DNA from: JANYCG01 sp031386665
Lineage (GTDB): Bacteria; Pseudomonadota; Gammaproteobacteria; Burkholderiales; Burkholderiaceae_C
Length of the DNA stretch: 18,841 nucleotides
Direction: 5' to 3'
NCBI GenBank assembly: GCA_031386665.1
Contig: JANNCN010000222.1
Span: 1-18,841 of the forward strand
Every line of letters begins with the position of its first letter. Position 1 is the first letter of the stretch. The notes beneath the pieces were generated by a model, which saw only the letters and a program-made list of their open reading frames with translations, was not told where the DNA came from and made no database searches. Shown here in pieces: positions 1 through 6,643 of the stretch. A program made the position numbers and the translations under genes.

Positions 1-404
1 GCGGGCTCATCGCCGACCTCGGTGGCCGGGCTGCTTGGCAAGACTTCGCGGCAATCGGTCGTGCTGCGCCCGTGCCCGCGCGAGACCACGCCCACCTGCA
101 AACCGCGCGCTTGCAAATGCGCCACCAGTGCCATGACCACAGGGGTTTTGCCAGCGCCGCCTGCCACCACGTTGCCAACGATGATCACGCGGGCCTTAAC
201 GCGGTGGGTATCAGCCGTGCCTTGGCTGAAGTTCCAGCGCCGCCAAGCCACCGCCGCGCCGTAAAACAATGAAATCGGCCACATCAACAGGGCCAACCCG
301 CCCCGGTGTGTCCAGGCCTGGGTGATTTTGGCGGTCAGTGCGCGCTTTAAGCCGCTTGGCCCGGCAGCTCGCTGGCCTTCGTGTCGCGGCTGGTCGCCCG
401 CCAT
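1..404 (-). CDS. lpxK: Tetraacyldisaccharide 4'-kinase LpxK, 5' part (runs off left edge)
   Basis: LpxK phosphorylates the 4' position of the tetraacyl-disaccharide-1-phosphate precursor of lipid A at the inner membrane. The reverse strand reads open from an ATG at 404 to the window edge, giving about 134 residues, roughly the first 40% of a typical LpxK. An N-terminal hydrophobic stretch (LALLMWPISLFYGAAVAW) matches the membrane-associated helix of the family. It is followed by the LpxK P-loop VGNVVAGGAGKTP, then HLQARG and VVSRGHGR, which resemble the family's usual VISRGYGR. The ATG lies only 4 bases after the exbD stop, so the two are almost certainly co-transcribed and probably translationally coupled. 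The identification rests on the P-loop plus synteny. The 3' end is missing only because of the window boundary. Confidence 0.93.
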   Translation of the reverse strand, partial: MAGDQPRHEGQRAAGPSGLKRALTAKITQAWTHRGGLALLMWPISLFYGAAVAWRRWNFSQGTADTHRVKARVIIVGNVVAGGAGKTPVVMALVAHLQARGLQVGVVSRGHGRSTTDCREVLPSSPATEVGDEP

Positions 405-408
405 GGGC

Positions 409-879
409 TTATTTCTTGGCGCCTGACGCAGGCCGTGGTGTGCCGCCCGCGGCCGGGGGCGACCCGGCGGTGGATGACTGCGTGGCGAAGGTAATCTGGT
501 TCAGCCCGCTGCGCCGTGCGGCTTCCATCACGGTCACCACAGATTGATGGCGGGCACTGGCATCGGCGCTGATGACCACCACGCTGTCTTTGCCAGCTTT
601 GGCGCCATCCACCATGGCCGCTGCCAGCTCTTCGGTGCTGCGGCCCCGCACAGGCACACGGTTCACGCCATATGTGCCATCGCTGCTGACGGTGACCAAG
701 ACTTCTTTGGGGTAATCGCGCTGCGCGTCAGTGTCGGCCACTGGCAGTTTGAGCTGCAATTCGGTGAACTTGCTGTAGGTGGTGGACAGCATCAGAAAGA
801 TCAAAACCACCAGCAAAACGTCAATGAACGGGATCAAATTGATCTCGGGCTCTTCCCTTTTGCGCGGTCGGAAATTCAT
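409..879 (-). CDS. exbD: ExbD/TolR-family proton-channel subunit
   Basis: ExbD/TolR proteins pair with ExbB/TolQ to convert proton-motive force into work on TonB- or TolA-like partners in the cell envelope. The 156-residue product starts MNFRPRKREEPEINLIPFID and has one transmembrane helix (about residues 15-34). That helix carries the family's essential aspartate (D20 in FIDVLLVVLIFLML). A periplasmic domain with the EVLVTVSSDGTYGVN pattern follows, then a Pro/Gly/Ala-rich tail ending in KK. I chose the ATG at 879 because the longer frame (ATG at 927) would translate part of the intergenic repeat, and family members normally begin just before the basic patch and the membrane helix. No clear Shine-Dalgarno precedes it. 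The gene sits between exbB and lpxK, an arrangement seen in many beta- and gammaproteobacteria, which suggests a link to outer-membrane biogenesis or transport. Confidence 0.92.
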   Translation of the reverse strand: MNFRPRKREEPEINLIPFIDVLLVVLIFLMLSTTYSKFTELQLKLPVADTDAQRDYPKEVLVTVSSDGTYGVNRVPVRGRSTEELAAAMVDGAKAGKDSVVVISADASARHQSVVTVMEAARRSGLNQITFATQSSTAGSPPAAGGTPRPASGAKK

Positions 880-906
880 AGTGAAATGGCGATGGAGTAA
901 AGGCAA

Positions 907-1066
907 TTTTCCGCTGGGCCGCCCCAAGGAAAATTAGCCCCCTCGGGGGGCAGCGCAGAACACGGAGTGGCAAGCGTGGGGGCAAGGTTTTCCGCTGGGC
1001 CGCCCCGAGGAAAATTAGCCCCCTCGGGGGGCAGCGCACTACGCGAAGCGAGAAGCGTGGGGGTCA
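907..1066. repeat. Two tandem copies of an 81-bp GC-rich intergenic repeat between exbB and exbD
   Basis: Copy 1 spans 907-987 and copy 2 spans 988-1066. Over the first 51 positions they differ at one base (926 versus 1007), then they diverge moderately. Each copy contains a TTTTCC...GGAAAA inverted pair (907-912/928-933 in copy 1) and a perfect 6-bp hairpin GCCCCC-TCG-GGGGGC (937-951 and 1018-1032). Each ends in an AAGCGTGGGGG block. Read on the transcribed minus strand, the element starts TGACCCCCACGCTT, and its first three bases are the exbB stop codon. Elements of this look are, from memory, common after stop codons in Comamonadaceae. The repeats fill nearly all of the 184-base exbB-exbD gap and would be transcribed as two strong stem-loops. 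Confidence 0.85.
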
Positions 1067-1696
1067 TATTCGCCTAATCTGATTCAAGTGCCGCACCAAT
1101 CGCTCGGACGCCAATTCGAGCGTCATCAAATACTCATCCACCCGCGCCCTGAAATAACGCCAAAAAATCAGCGACGGGATGGCGATGATCAGGCCAAACG
1201 CGGTGTTGTACAACGCAACCGAAATGCCATGCGCCAGCTGGGCCGGGTTGCCGCCCGTGGCACCGCCTGCAGGCGACTGCGAGCCGAAAATCTCTATCAT
1301 GCCGACCACCGTGCCAAACAGGCCCATCAACGGCGCGGCAGAGGCAATGGTGGCCAGCGCGTTCAAGTAGCGCTCTAGCCGGTGCGCCACCACGCGGCCG
1401 GTGCCTTCCATGCTGGAGCGCAAATCCGCTTCGCTGCACTTGGGGTTGGCGTTCAGCGCCCGAAAACCGCTGGCCAGCACCTCGCCCAGGGCTGAATTTT
1501 GCTCAAGCTGGGTCACCACGTCGGTCGACGGCACGGCCTGGCGCGAAATGCTGATGGCTTCTTCGAGCAATTTGGGTGGCGCAACCTTGGCGGTTTGCAA
1601 ACTCACGAAGCGTTCTATGACCAGGGCCATCGCAATGATGGAACAGGCGACCAAAGGCCAAATGGGCCAGCCTGCGGCTTGTATGATGGAGAACAA
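1064..1696 (-). CDS. exbB: ExbB/TolQ/MotA-family proton-channel protein
   Basis: This is the partner of the ExbD downstream. It is an inner-membrane channel subunit using the proton gradient to energise a TonB/TolA-like protein. The sequence shows three transmembrane regions: one near the N terminus (WPLVACSIIAMALVI), one in the segment ALATIASAAPLMGLFGTVVGMIEIF, which is the conserved ExbB/TolQ core, and one in ISVALYNTAFGLIIAIPSLIFW. The open frame starts with TTG at 1714. I prefer a second TTG at 1696 (MFSIIQAAGWPIWPL), because a GAAAGAG purine block lies about 5 bases upstream and relatives, as I recall them, begin this way. No in-frame ATG is available near the N terminus. The stop codon at 1064-1066 is formed by the edge of the intergenic repeat. 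First visible gene of the exbB-exbD-lpxK operon. Confidence 0.92.
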   Translation of the reverse strand: MFSIIQAAGWPIWPLVACSIIAMALVIERFVSLQTAKVAPPKLLEEAISISRQAVPSTDVVTQLEQNSALGEVLASGFRALNANPKCSEADLRSSMEGTGRVVAHRLERYLNALATIASAAPLMGLFGTVVGMIEIFGSQSPAGGATGGNPAQLAHGISVALYNTAFGLIIAIPSLIFWRYFRARVDEYLMTLELASERLVRHLNQIRRI

Positions 1697-1778
1697 GGTG
1701 ACTCTTTCGCTCAAATTGCACTGCGCAGATTATGGCCTACCGATTCGTCAATTCGATGAACGGGTAAATCACAAAATC

Positions 1779-1787
1779 TGTGGATAA
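1779..1787 (-). promoter_or_regulatory. Perfect DnaA box (TTATCCACA)
   Basis: The minus strand reads TTATCCACA, identical to the consensus high-affinity DnaA box, in the AT-rich divergent region between exbB and xseA, 83 bases upstream of the proposed exbB start. I see no cluster of further consensus boxes nearby, so this is not an origin. A single box can occur by chance or act as a DnaA regulatory or titration site. Presence is certain; function is not. Confidence 0.4.
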
Positions 1788-1851
1788 CTTTGTTGAGAAC
1801 TTCTCTTCAAAGGCTTCAAAACCAGCATTAGCGCGGGTTTGTGACACATCG

Positions 1852-1880
1852 ATGACAAATTAAGCAACTAAATATTAAAT
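1852..1880 (+). promoter_or_regulatory. Candidate sigma-70 promoter for xseA
   Basis: A -35-like ATGACA (1852-1857, 5 of 6 consensus) is separated by exactly 17 bases from a -10-like TTAAAT (1875-1880, 4 of 6), in the most AT-rich part of the divergent spacer. It would start transcription near 1887 and give xseA a leader of about 115 bases, which includes the structured element at 1921-1990. This is a prediction from consensus only. Confidence 0.4.
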
Positions 1881-1920
1881 GGAATCAATCACTTACACCG
1901 TAATTCATTGCTTTCAAAGG

Positions 1921-1990
1921 GGGTTTGCGCATTTTGGCGGCATTTGTCCCGCCTGTGGAGCACTTGTGCTGGTCAACTGTCCGCAAACCC
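1921..1990 (+). ncRNA. Potential three-way-junction leader structure upstream of xseA
   Basis: A perfect 9-bp inverted repeat, GGGTTTGCG (1921-1929) with CGCAAACCC (1982-1990), encloses two smaller hairpins. The first is GGCGG (1936-1940) with CCGCC (1949-1953) around an 8-base loop. The second is AGCA (1959-1962) with TGCT (1967-1970) around a CTTG tetraloop. The element ends 12 bases before the xseA start codon, where folding or unfolding could affect ribosome access. It matches no riboswitch family I recognise. The pairing is directly visible; a regulatory role is inference. Confidence 0.4.
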
Positions 1991-2002
1991 GCATGCTGAC
2001 TG

Positions 2003-3313
2003 ATGTCTGATTTGAAAACCCCAGGAAATACGCCACGAATCTGGCAAGTTGGGGCGCTGTGCCGCGCCATTGCTGATGCGCTGGACGCTCGCTTCAACCC
2101 GGTTGCGGTTCAGGGCGAGATTTCGGGCTTCACACGCGCTGCCAGCGGGCATTGTTACTTTTCACTGAAAGACGAAACCGGGCAAATTCGATGCGCCGCC
2201 TTTCGCAGGTCTGCCAGTTTGTTCAATTTTGTGCCGCGCGACGGCGAATTGGTCGAAGTGCGGGGTCGCCTGGATGTGTACGGCCCGCGCGGCGACCTGC
2301 AATTGATTGTCGAATCCATGAGCCGGGCTGGCCAGGGCGTGTTGTTTGAGCAATTCCTCAAGCTCAAAGCTCAGTTGCAAGCCGAAGGCCTGTTTGACGC
2401 TGAACGCAAACGCGCATTGCCATTGATGCCGCGCGGTATTGGGGTGGTGACGTCACTTGGCGCCGCGGCCCTGCATGACGTGGTGACCACGCTGCGCCGA
2501 CGCTTGCCGCACATTCCGGTGGTGGTGGCCCCCGCGTCGGTGCAAGGGGCGAATGCGCCGGGCGAGATCATCAAGGCACTGTCTGCCTTGTACAAAATGG
2601 CCGAAGCCAAGCCGGGCGAAATTCAGCTGGATGTCATTTTGCTGGTGCGAGGCGGTGGCTCCATCGACGATTTGTGGGCTTTTAACAATGAGCTTTTGGC
2701 GCGTTGCATTGTTGCCAGCCCCGTTGCGATCATTGCCGGCATTGGGCACGAGACGGATTTCACCATTGCCGACTTTTGTGCCGATCTGCGCGCGCCCACC
2801 CCCACGGCAGCGGCCGAACTGGTGGCCCCCGAGCGCGAGGGCTGGGTCAATTTGTTACAAAACACCGGGCAGCGCCTGCAAACCGCCGTTTGGCGCAAGC
2901 TGGACACCAGCCAGCAGCGGCATGATGCCGCCGTCGCGCGGCTGGGGCGCCCGTCGGGCCTGACGGCCCGTGAGCGGCTGCGCTTGGCATCCACCGGGCA
3001 GCGTTTTGCAGCGGCCGCGCAGCGTTACCTGTGGCAAAAGGGCCATGTTTTGAATGCCTTGCACCTGGCGGCACCCCAAAATTTGCGCCGGGGCCTGCAA
3101 CAACAGCAACACACCTTGCAGCAATTGACCACGAGGCTGGATTTGCTGGACCCGAAGCTCGTGCTTCAGCGCGGCTACGCCTGGTTGTCAGACCCGGCAG
3201 GGCAGGCCGTGACCCGGGTGGCCCAGACGCAAAGCGGCCAAGTGCTGACCGCCACGCTGGCCGATGGCACGCTGGACGTCACGGTCAATCCAGCTGCCTC
3301 TGGGCCACGCTGA
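2003..3313 (+). CDS. xseA: Exodeoxyribonuclease VII large subunit
   Basis: XseA is the catalytic subunit of exonuclease VII. It degrades single-stranded DNA to acid-insoluble oligonucleotides together with several small XseB subunits (no xseB is visible here). The 436-residue protein is close to the usual 400-460. It has an N-terminal OB-fold (about residues 10-110, with VQGEISGFTRAASGHCYFSLKD) and the family catalytic region VILLVRGGGSIDDLWAFNNE (211-230). The block GIGHETDFTIADFCADLRAPTPTAAAE (246-272) follows. The C-terminal half is Gln/Leu/Arg-rich and predicted helical, as expected for the long coiled region of XseA. The start at 2003 is the only ATG that gives the normal N terminus; an ATG at 1993 is out of frame. 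The gene is transcribed away from exbB and followed 74 bases later by sodB. Confidence 0.97.
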   Translation: MSDLKTPGNTPRIWQVGALCRAIADALDARFNPVAVQGEISGFTRAASGHCYFSLKDETGQIRCAAFRRSASLFNFVPRDGELVEVRGRLDVYGPRGDLQLIVESMSRAGQGVLFEQFLKLKAQLQAEGLFDAERKRALPLMPRGIGVVTSLGAAALHDVVTTLRRRLPHIPVVVAPASVQGANAPGEIIKALSALYKMAEAKPGEIQLDVILLVRGGGSIDDLWAFNNELLARCIVASPVAIIAGIGHETDFTIADFCADLRAPTPTAAAELVAPEREGWVNLLQNTGQRLQTAVWRKLDTSQQRHDAAVARLGRPSGLTARERLRLASTGQRFAAAAQRYLWQKGHVLNALHLAAPQNLRRGLQQQQHTLQQLTTRLDLLDPKLVLQRGYAWLSDPAGQAVTRVAQTQSGQVLTATLADGTLDVTVNPAASGPR

Positions 3314-3387
3314 ATAAAGTTTCTACAATTCAAGCATCGACAAATCACAACCAAACCCACAACCCATCCACGACCCAAGAGGAAAAT

Positions 3388-3969
3388 ATGGAACACACCC
3401 TGCCAGCCCTGCCTTACGCCATTGACGCATTGGCCCCTAATTACTCCAAAGAAACCCTGGAATTTCACCATGGCAAGCACCACAACGCGTATGTGGGCAA
3501 CTTGAACAACCTGCAAAAGGGCACCGAGTTTGAGAGCATGACGCTGGAAGAAATCATCAAAAAATCGAGCGGAGGCATCTACAACAATTCAGCCCAAATC
3601 TGGAACCACACGTTTTTCTGGAGCTGCATGAAGCCTGCGGGCGGCGGCGAGCCCAGCGGCGCGTTGGCAGCGGCCATTAACGCCAAGTGGGGCACCTATG
3701 CGGCGTTCAAAGAAGCTTTTGTCAAGTCGGCGGTGGGCAATTTTGGCTCTGGCTGGACCTGGTTGGTCAAAAAGCCGGACGGTTCGGTGGACATCGTGAA
3801 CACCGGCGCGGCGGGCACCCCCCTGACCACAGCTGACAAAGCCTTGTTGACGGTGGATGTTTGGGAGCACGCCTATTACATCGACTACCGCAACATGCGC
3901 CCCAAGTTTGTAGAAACCTTTTTGGCCAGTCTGGTGAACTGGGGCTTTGCCGAGAAGAACTTCGCCTGA
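3388..3969 (+). CDS. sodB: Iron superoxide dismutase
   Basis: SodB converts superoxide to hydrogen peroxide and oxygen in the cytoplasm. The product is 193 residues, the standard Fe-SOD size. Metal-ligand motifs are present: FHHGKHH (H27), IWNHTFFW (second His), and DVWEHAYYIDYRN (Asp and third His). The iron type is indicated by the glutamine in NNSAQIWNHTF and by AGTPLTT in place of the QDSPL of Mn enzymes. The ATG at 3388 follows an AGAGGA ribosome site about 4 bases upstream. A longer in-frame extension back to 3031 lies inside xseA and is not real. A TACAAT -10-like hexamer at 3324-3329, just after the xseA stop, may provide an independent promoter, although I see no convincing -35. The gene ends convergent with the DUF192 gene. 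Confidence 0.97.
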   Translation: MEHTLPALPYAIDALAPNYSKETLEFHHGKHHNAYVGNLNNLQKGTEFESMTLEEIIKKSSGGIYNNSAQIWNHTFFWSCMKPAGGGEPSGALAAAINAKWGTYAAFKEAFVKSAVGNFGSGWTWLVKKPDGSVDIVNTGAAGTPLTTADKALLTVDVWEHAYYIDYRNMRPKFVETFLASLVNWGFAEKNFA

Positions 3970-4062
3970 TTCTTGAATCGGCCCCTGGCAGATTTTTAGG
4001 TTGCCTTCGGCTGACTTTTTAATTTGCCCTGAGTTGATTCTTCAATCAGCGTAACAGGCCCA

Positions 4063-4536
4063 TTATTTGAACAGCTCGCCCGCGAGTTTGGCACCGGGCT
4101 TGATGCCTTTTTTGGCAAACCAGCCCTGGTTCATCTCCAGCACGTAACGCACCGGCTTGGTGGAGCAATGTGGCGATTCCGAGTGCGGTTTCATGTCGGC
4201 CAGATTGACGATTTCGCCGTCGTCGGCCACAAACGCTGCCGTCAGTGGCAAAAACGTGTTTTTCATCCAAAAGCATTGCATGGACGCTTGTTCAAAAATG
4301 AACAGCATGCCTTCGACAGCAGGCATTTCTTTGCGAAACATCAGGCCAATGGTGCGCTGCGCCGTGGTTTGGGCGATCTGAACGGTGATTTGATGCATGC
4401 CAGCCGACAATTTAGCCCGGGGCAGATCCAGTTGCGGCGCCTCGTGGTTTTGGGCCTGGGCTGAGCCCAACCCGAGCAGAACGATGCAGGCGAGGCTGGC
4501 TAATGAATGGGCTGGGTTCTTCATCATTCGTGTCAT
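4063..4536 (-). CDS. Exported DUF192 family protein
   Basis: DUF192 proteins are small beta-rich domains of unknown biochemical function found in bacteria and archaea, often exported. An N-terminal signal peptide (MTRMMKNPAHSLASLACIVLLGLGSAQA, with AQA before QN as the likely cleavage site) is followed by one DUF192 domain. Family landmarks are TIGLMFRKEM, GMLFIFE, CFWMKNTFLPLTAAFV and VLEMNQGWFAKKGIKPG. The product is 157 residues from the ATG at 4536. A longer start at 4560 adds 8 residues before a normal signal peptide; I prefer 4536 because a promoter-like pair (4546-4574) would start transcription close to it. ATGs at 4527 and 4524 are also possible, and none has a good ribosome site. 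Its neighbours (sodB, the Ala-rich protein) give no functional hint. Confidence 0.9.
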   Translation of the reverse strand: MTRMMKNPAHSLASLACIVLLGLGSAQAQNHEAPQLDLPRAKLSAGMHQITVQIAQTTAQRTIGLMFRKEMPAVEGMLFIFEQASMQCFWMKNTFLPLTAAFVADDGEIVNLADMKPHSESPHCSTKPVRYVLEMNQGWFAKKGIKPGAKLAGELFK

Positions 4537-4545
4537 GGTTCGTGG

Positions 4546-4574
4546 TTTAACTTGGGTCATTGCTCAATTGTCAA
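4546..4574 (-). promoter_or_regulatory. Promoter-like hexamers upstream of the DUF192 gene
   Basis: On the minus strand a perfect TTGACA (4574-4569) is followed after 17 bases by GTTAAA (4551-4546), which matches the -10 consensus at only 3 of 6 positions. If used, it would give a very short leader ahead of the ATG at 4536 and exclude the ATG at 4560, which lies inside the spacer. Weak evidence, reported because it bears on start choice. Confidence 0.3.
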
Positions 4575-4647
4575 ACAAATAGGCAAATCAAATAGGCACA
4601 AGAATTCAAAATAGGGGCGGTTAAGGCCAAACCATCAAAAGTGGCCG

Positions 4648-4675
4648 AAAAAAAAGCCCGCCGAAGCGAGCTTTT
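4648..4675 (-). terminator. Rho-independent terminator of the Ala/Lys-rich protein gene
   Basis: On the minus strand AAAAGCTCGC pairs with GCGGGCTTTT (one G-T wobble) across a TTCG tetraloop, and the stem runs into eight T residues. It lies 16 bases past the stop at 4692 and insulates the DUF192 gene from it. Textbook intrinsic terminator shape. Confidence 0.9.
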
Positions 4676-4691
4676 CTAGACGAATCAAGAA

Positions 4692-5060
4692 TTACTTCTT
4701 GGCTTCTTCTTTCTTGGCCATTGGCTTGTCAGCCATTTTGGCTTTCTTGGCAGCAGCTTTTTCAGCACGAGCAGCTTTGGCAGCAGCAGCTTTTTCAGCG
4801 CGGGCAGCCTTGGCAGCAGCAGCTTTCTCCATTTTCATTTTCTTGGCTTCAGCAGCTTTGTCTGACTTGGTGTCAGCAACTGCTTTAGCAGCAGGAGCAG
4901 CGGCTGGAGCAGCAGCAACAGCAGGTGCGGCAGCGGCAGCAGGAGCGGCAACAGCAGCAGCAACTGGCTTGGCGGCAGCAGCGGCAGCGGGAGCAGCAGC
5001 TTGGGCAAACGCGCCAACAGAGAAGAGACCGGCGATCAGGGTGGCGAGAACTTTGTTCAT
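4692..5060 (-). CDS. Ala/Pro- then Ala/Lys-rich exported repeat protein
   Basis: The 122-residue product has an evident signal peptide (MNKVLATLIAGLFSVGAFA, cleavage near AFA-QA). A low-complexity Ala/Pro segment (about residues 20-60) follows, then a highly charged Ala/Lys/Glu segment (about 65-122). The charged part includes two exact copies of EKAAAAKAARA and a third degenerate one (EKAAAKKAKMA). The charged part should form a long helix, in composition like histone-H1-like or TolA-stalk sequences, so database names based on those would be compositional only. An AGGA ribosome site lies 7 bases before the ATG at 5060, and a strong terminator follows, so it is a well-formed single-gene unit. 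I do not recognise a function. Similar short exported Ala-rich proteins occur in related genera, to my recollection. The plus-strand frame opposite it is a composition artefact. Confidence 0.82.
   Translation of the reverse strand: MNKVLATLIAGLFSVGAFAQAAAPAAAAAAKPVAAAVAAPAAAAAPAVAAAPAAAPAAKAVADTKSDKAAEAKKMKMEKAAAAKAARAEKAAAAKAARAEKAAAKKAKMADKPMAKKEEAKK
4758..4823 (-). repeat. Two 33-bp tandem repeats coding 11-residue units
   Basis: Positions 4758-4790 and 4791-4823 are near-identical 33-bp units differing at a few third-codon positions. They encode two EKAAAAKAARA-type units, with a degenerate third unit on the C-terminal side of the protein. The in-frame length suggests copy number can change without disrupting the protein. 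Confidence 0.85.
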
Positions 5061-5348
5061 TTCAGTGTCCTAAAAAAAAAGTAAATCAAGGCGATTTGGA
5101 AGTTTCCCTCCTGAATTACCAGAAGGCTCATCCGTAACGGGGGTGGTTTACCGTCGGTTGACAAAGTTCAATAATTTTTTCACGCTAGAATTGACAGGCT
5201 CTGCTGAAACTGCCTCCAACCCTGACAAACAGCGACAAATTGTGTTTTATTTACACCTGTTTCAGGATTTCAGCGCCTAAGCTTTCGGTCACACCCGCAC
5301 TTCATCCCCCCTTTTCCTTTGACCCTTCCCATTTTGGAGAGTTTTCAC
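5061..5348. other. Divergent intergenic region between the Ala-rich gene and icd
   Basis: This 288-base spacer must carry promoters in both directions. The visible elements are the AGGA ribosome site of the minus gene, a poly-A tract (5072-5080), and two perfect TTGACA hexamers on the plus strand (5158-5163 and 5191-5196). A TAGAAT lies at 5186-5191, but it is 22 bases from the first TTGACA, too far for a normal promoter. The second TTGACA has no good -10 at 16-18 bases. The icd ribosome site GGAGAG is at 5336-5341. I see no gene here. Confidence 0.5.
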
Positions 5349-6602
5349 ATGTACCAGCACATCAAGGTTCCGTCAGAAGGCTCGAAAATCACCGTCAACG
5401 CGGACTTGTCAATCAACGTCCCTGATCATCCCATCATTCCCTTCATTGAAGGCGACGGCACAGGACAAGACATCACGCCCGTGATGCTGAAAGTCGTGGA
5501 CGCAGCGGTTGCCAAAGCCTATGGTGGCAGCAAAAAAATTCATTGGATGGAGGTGTACGCCGGTGAAAAGTCCACCAACATCTATGGCCCAGACGTCTGG
5601 CTGCCTGAAGAAACCTTGCATGCTGTCAAAGACTATGTGGTGTCCATCAAAGGGCCACTGACCACACCTGTGGGCGGTGGCATTCGCAGCCTGAACGTGG
5701 CGCTGCGCCAAGAGCTTGATTTGTACGTGTGCCTGCGCCCGATTCAGTATTTCGCCGGTGTTCCATCGCCCGTGAAAGAGCCGCACAAGACCAACATGGT
5801 GATTTTCCGTGAAAACTCGGAAGACATTTACGCCGGTATCGAGTTTGAGGCGGAGTCCGATAAAGCCAAAAAGCTGATTAAGTTTTTGCAAGAGGAAATG
5901 GGCGTCAAGAAGATTCGCTTCCCCAACACCTCAGGCATTGGCATCAAGCCCGTGTCCAGCGAAGGCACCGAGCGCTTGGTGCGAAAGGCGCTGCAGTACA
6001 CCATTGACAACGACAAGCCGAGCTTGACCATCGTTCACAAAGGCAACATCATGAAATTCACCGAAGGTGGTTTCCGTGATTGGGCCTATGCCCTGGCGCA
6101 AAAAGAGTTTGGTGCCGAGTTGATTGACGGCGGCCCCTGGATGAAGTTTAAAAACCCGAAAACCGGAAAAGACATCATCGTCAAAGACGTGATTGCCGAC
6201 GCGTTTTTGCAGCAAATTTTGCTGCGCCCCGCCGAATACAGCGTGATTGCCACGCTGAATTTGAACGGCGACTACGTGTCTGACGCCTTGGCAGCCCAAG
6301 TCGGCGGCATCGGTATCGCACCGGGTGCGAATTTGAGCGACACGATTGCGATGTTTGAAGCCACCCACGGCACCGCACCCAAGTACGCTGGCAAAGATTA
6401 TGTGAATCCTGGCTCTGAAATCCTGTCTGCCGAGATGATGCTGCGCCACATGGGTTGGACCAAAGCGGCCGATCTGATCATCAGCTCGATGGAGAAGTCG
6501 ATTCAAAGCAAGAAAGTCACCTACGACTTCGCGCGTTTGATGGACGGTGCAACCCAAGTCAGCTGCTCAGGTTTTGGCCAGGTCATGATTGATCACATGT
6601 GA
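5349..6602 (+). CDS. icd: NADP-dependent isocitrate dehydrogenase
   Basis: Icd oxidatively decarboxylates isocitrate to 2-oxoglutarate in the TCA cycle, producing NADPH. The 417-residue product matches the E. coli enzyme (416). Visible motifs are PFIEGDGTG near the N terminus and GGGIRSLNVALRQ, whose serine corresponds to the substrate-binding and AceK-phosphorylated Ser113 of E. coli. RENSEDIYAG, TIVHKGNIMKFTEG, LNGDYVSDALAAQVGGIGIAPG and HGTAPKYAG follow. The Lys-Tyr of APKYAG and the Arg of TYDFARLMDG are the residues that favour NADP over NAD. The start at 5349 is supported by GGAGAG seven bases upstream; the longer frame from 5319 would place this ribosome site inside the coding region. 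It is a single-gene unit ending in the terminator at 6644-6675. Confidence 0.98.
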   Translation: MYQHIKVPSEGSKITVNADLSINVPDHPIIPFIEGDGTGQDITPVMLKVVDAAVAKAYGGSKKIHWMEVYAGEKSTNIYGPDVWLPEETLHAVKDYVVSIKGPLTTPVGGGIRSLNVALRQELDLYVCLRPIQYFAGVPSPVKEPHKTNMVIFRENSEDIYAGIEFEAESDKAKKLIKFLQEEMGVKKIRFPNTSGIGIKPVSSEGTERLVRKALQYTIDNDKPSLTIVHKGNIMKFTEGGFRDWAYALAQKEFGAELIDGGPWMKFKNPKTGKDIIVKDVIADAFLQQILLRPAEYSVIATLNLNGDYVSDALAAQVGGIGIAPGANLSDTIAMFEATHGTAPKYAGKDYVNPGSEILSAEMMLRHMGWTKAADLIISSMEKSIQSKKVTYDFARLMDGATQVSCSGFGQVMIDHM

Positions 6603-6643
6603 GGATTGATCCCCGCCCGGCGGCCCTGCGACGGGCGGTCAAC

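Noticed and set aside
1885..2097. Minus-strand open frame of 70 codons overlapping the xseA start
   Set aside because: No ribosome site, overlaps the xseA start, and its reading crosses the structured leader; likely chance.
4034..4048. Terminator between sodB and the DUF192 gene
   Set aside because: Only a 5-bp TGATT/AATCA stem with a CTTC loop and no T-tract; too weak to call.
4699..5073. Plus-strand open frame opposite the Ala/Lys-rich protein
   Set aside because: Complement of an Ala-rich codon pattern; the minus frame has the signal peptide, ribosome site and terminator.
5158..5191. TTGACA and TAGAAT upstream of icd as a promoter
   Set aside because: The spacer is 22 bases, outside the usual 15-19; the second TTGACA has no partner -10.
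5931..6557. Minus-strand open frame of 208 codons opposite icd
   Set aside because: Shadow frame; the translation lacks any family motif, and icd is unambiguous.
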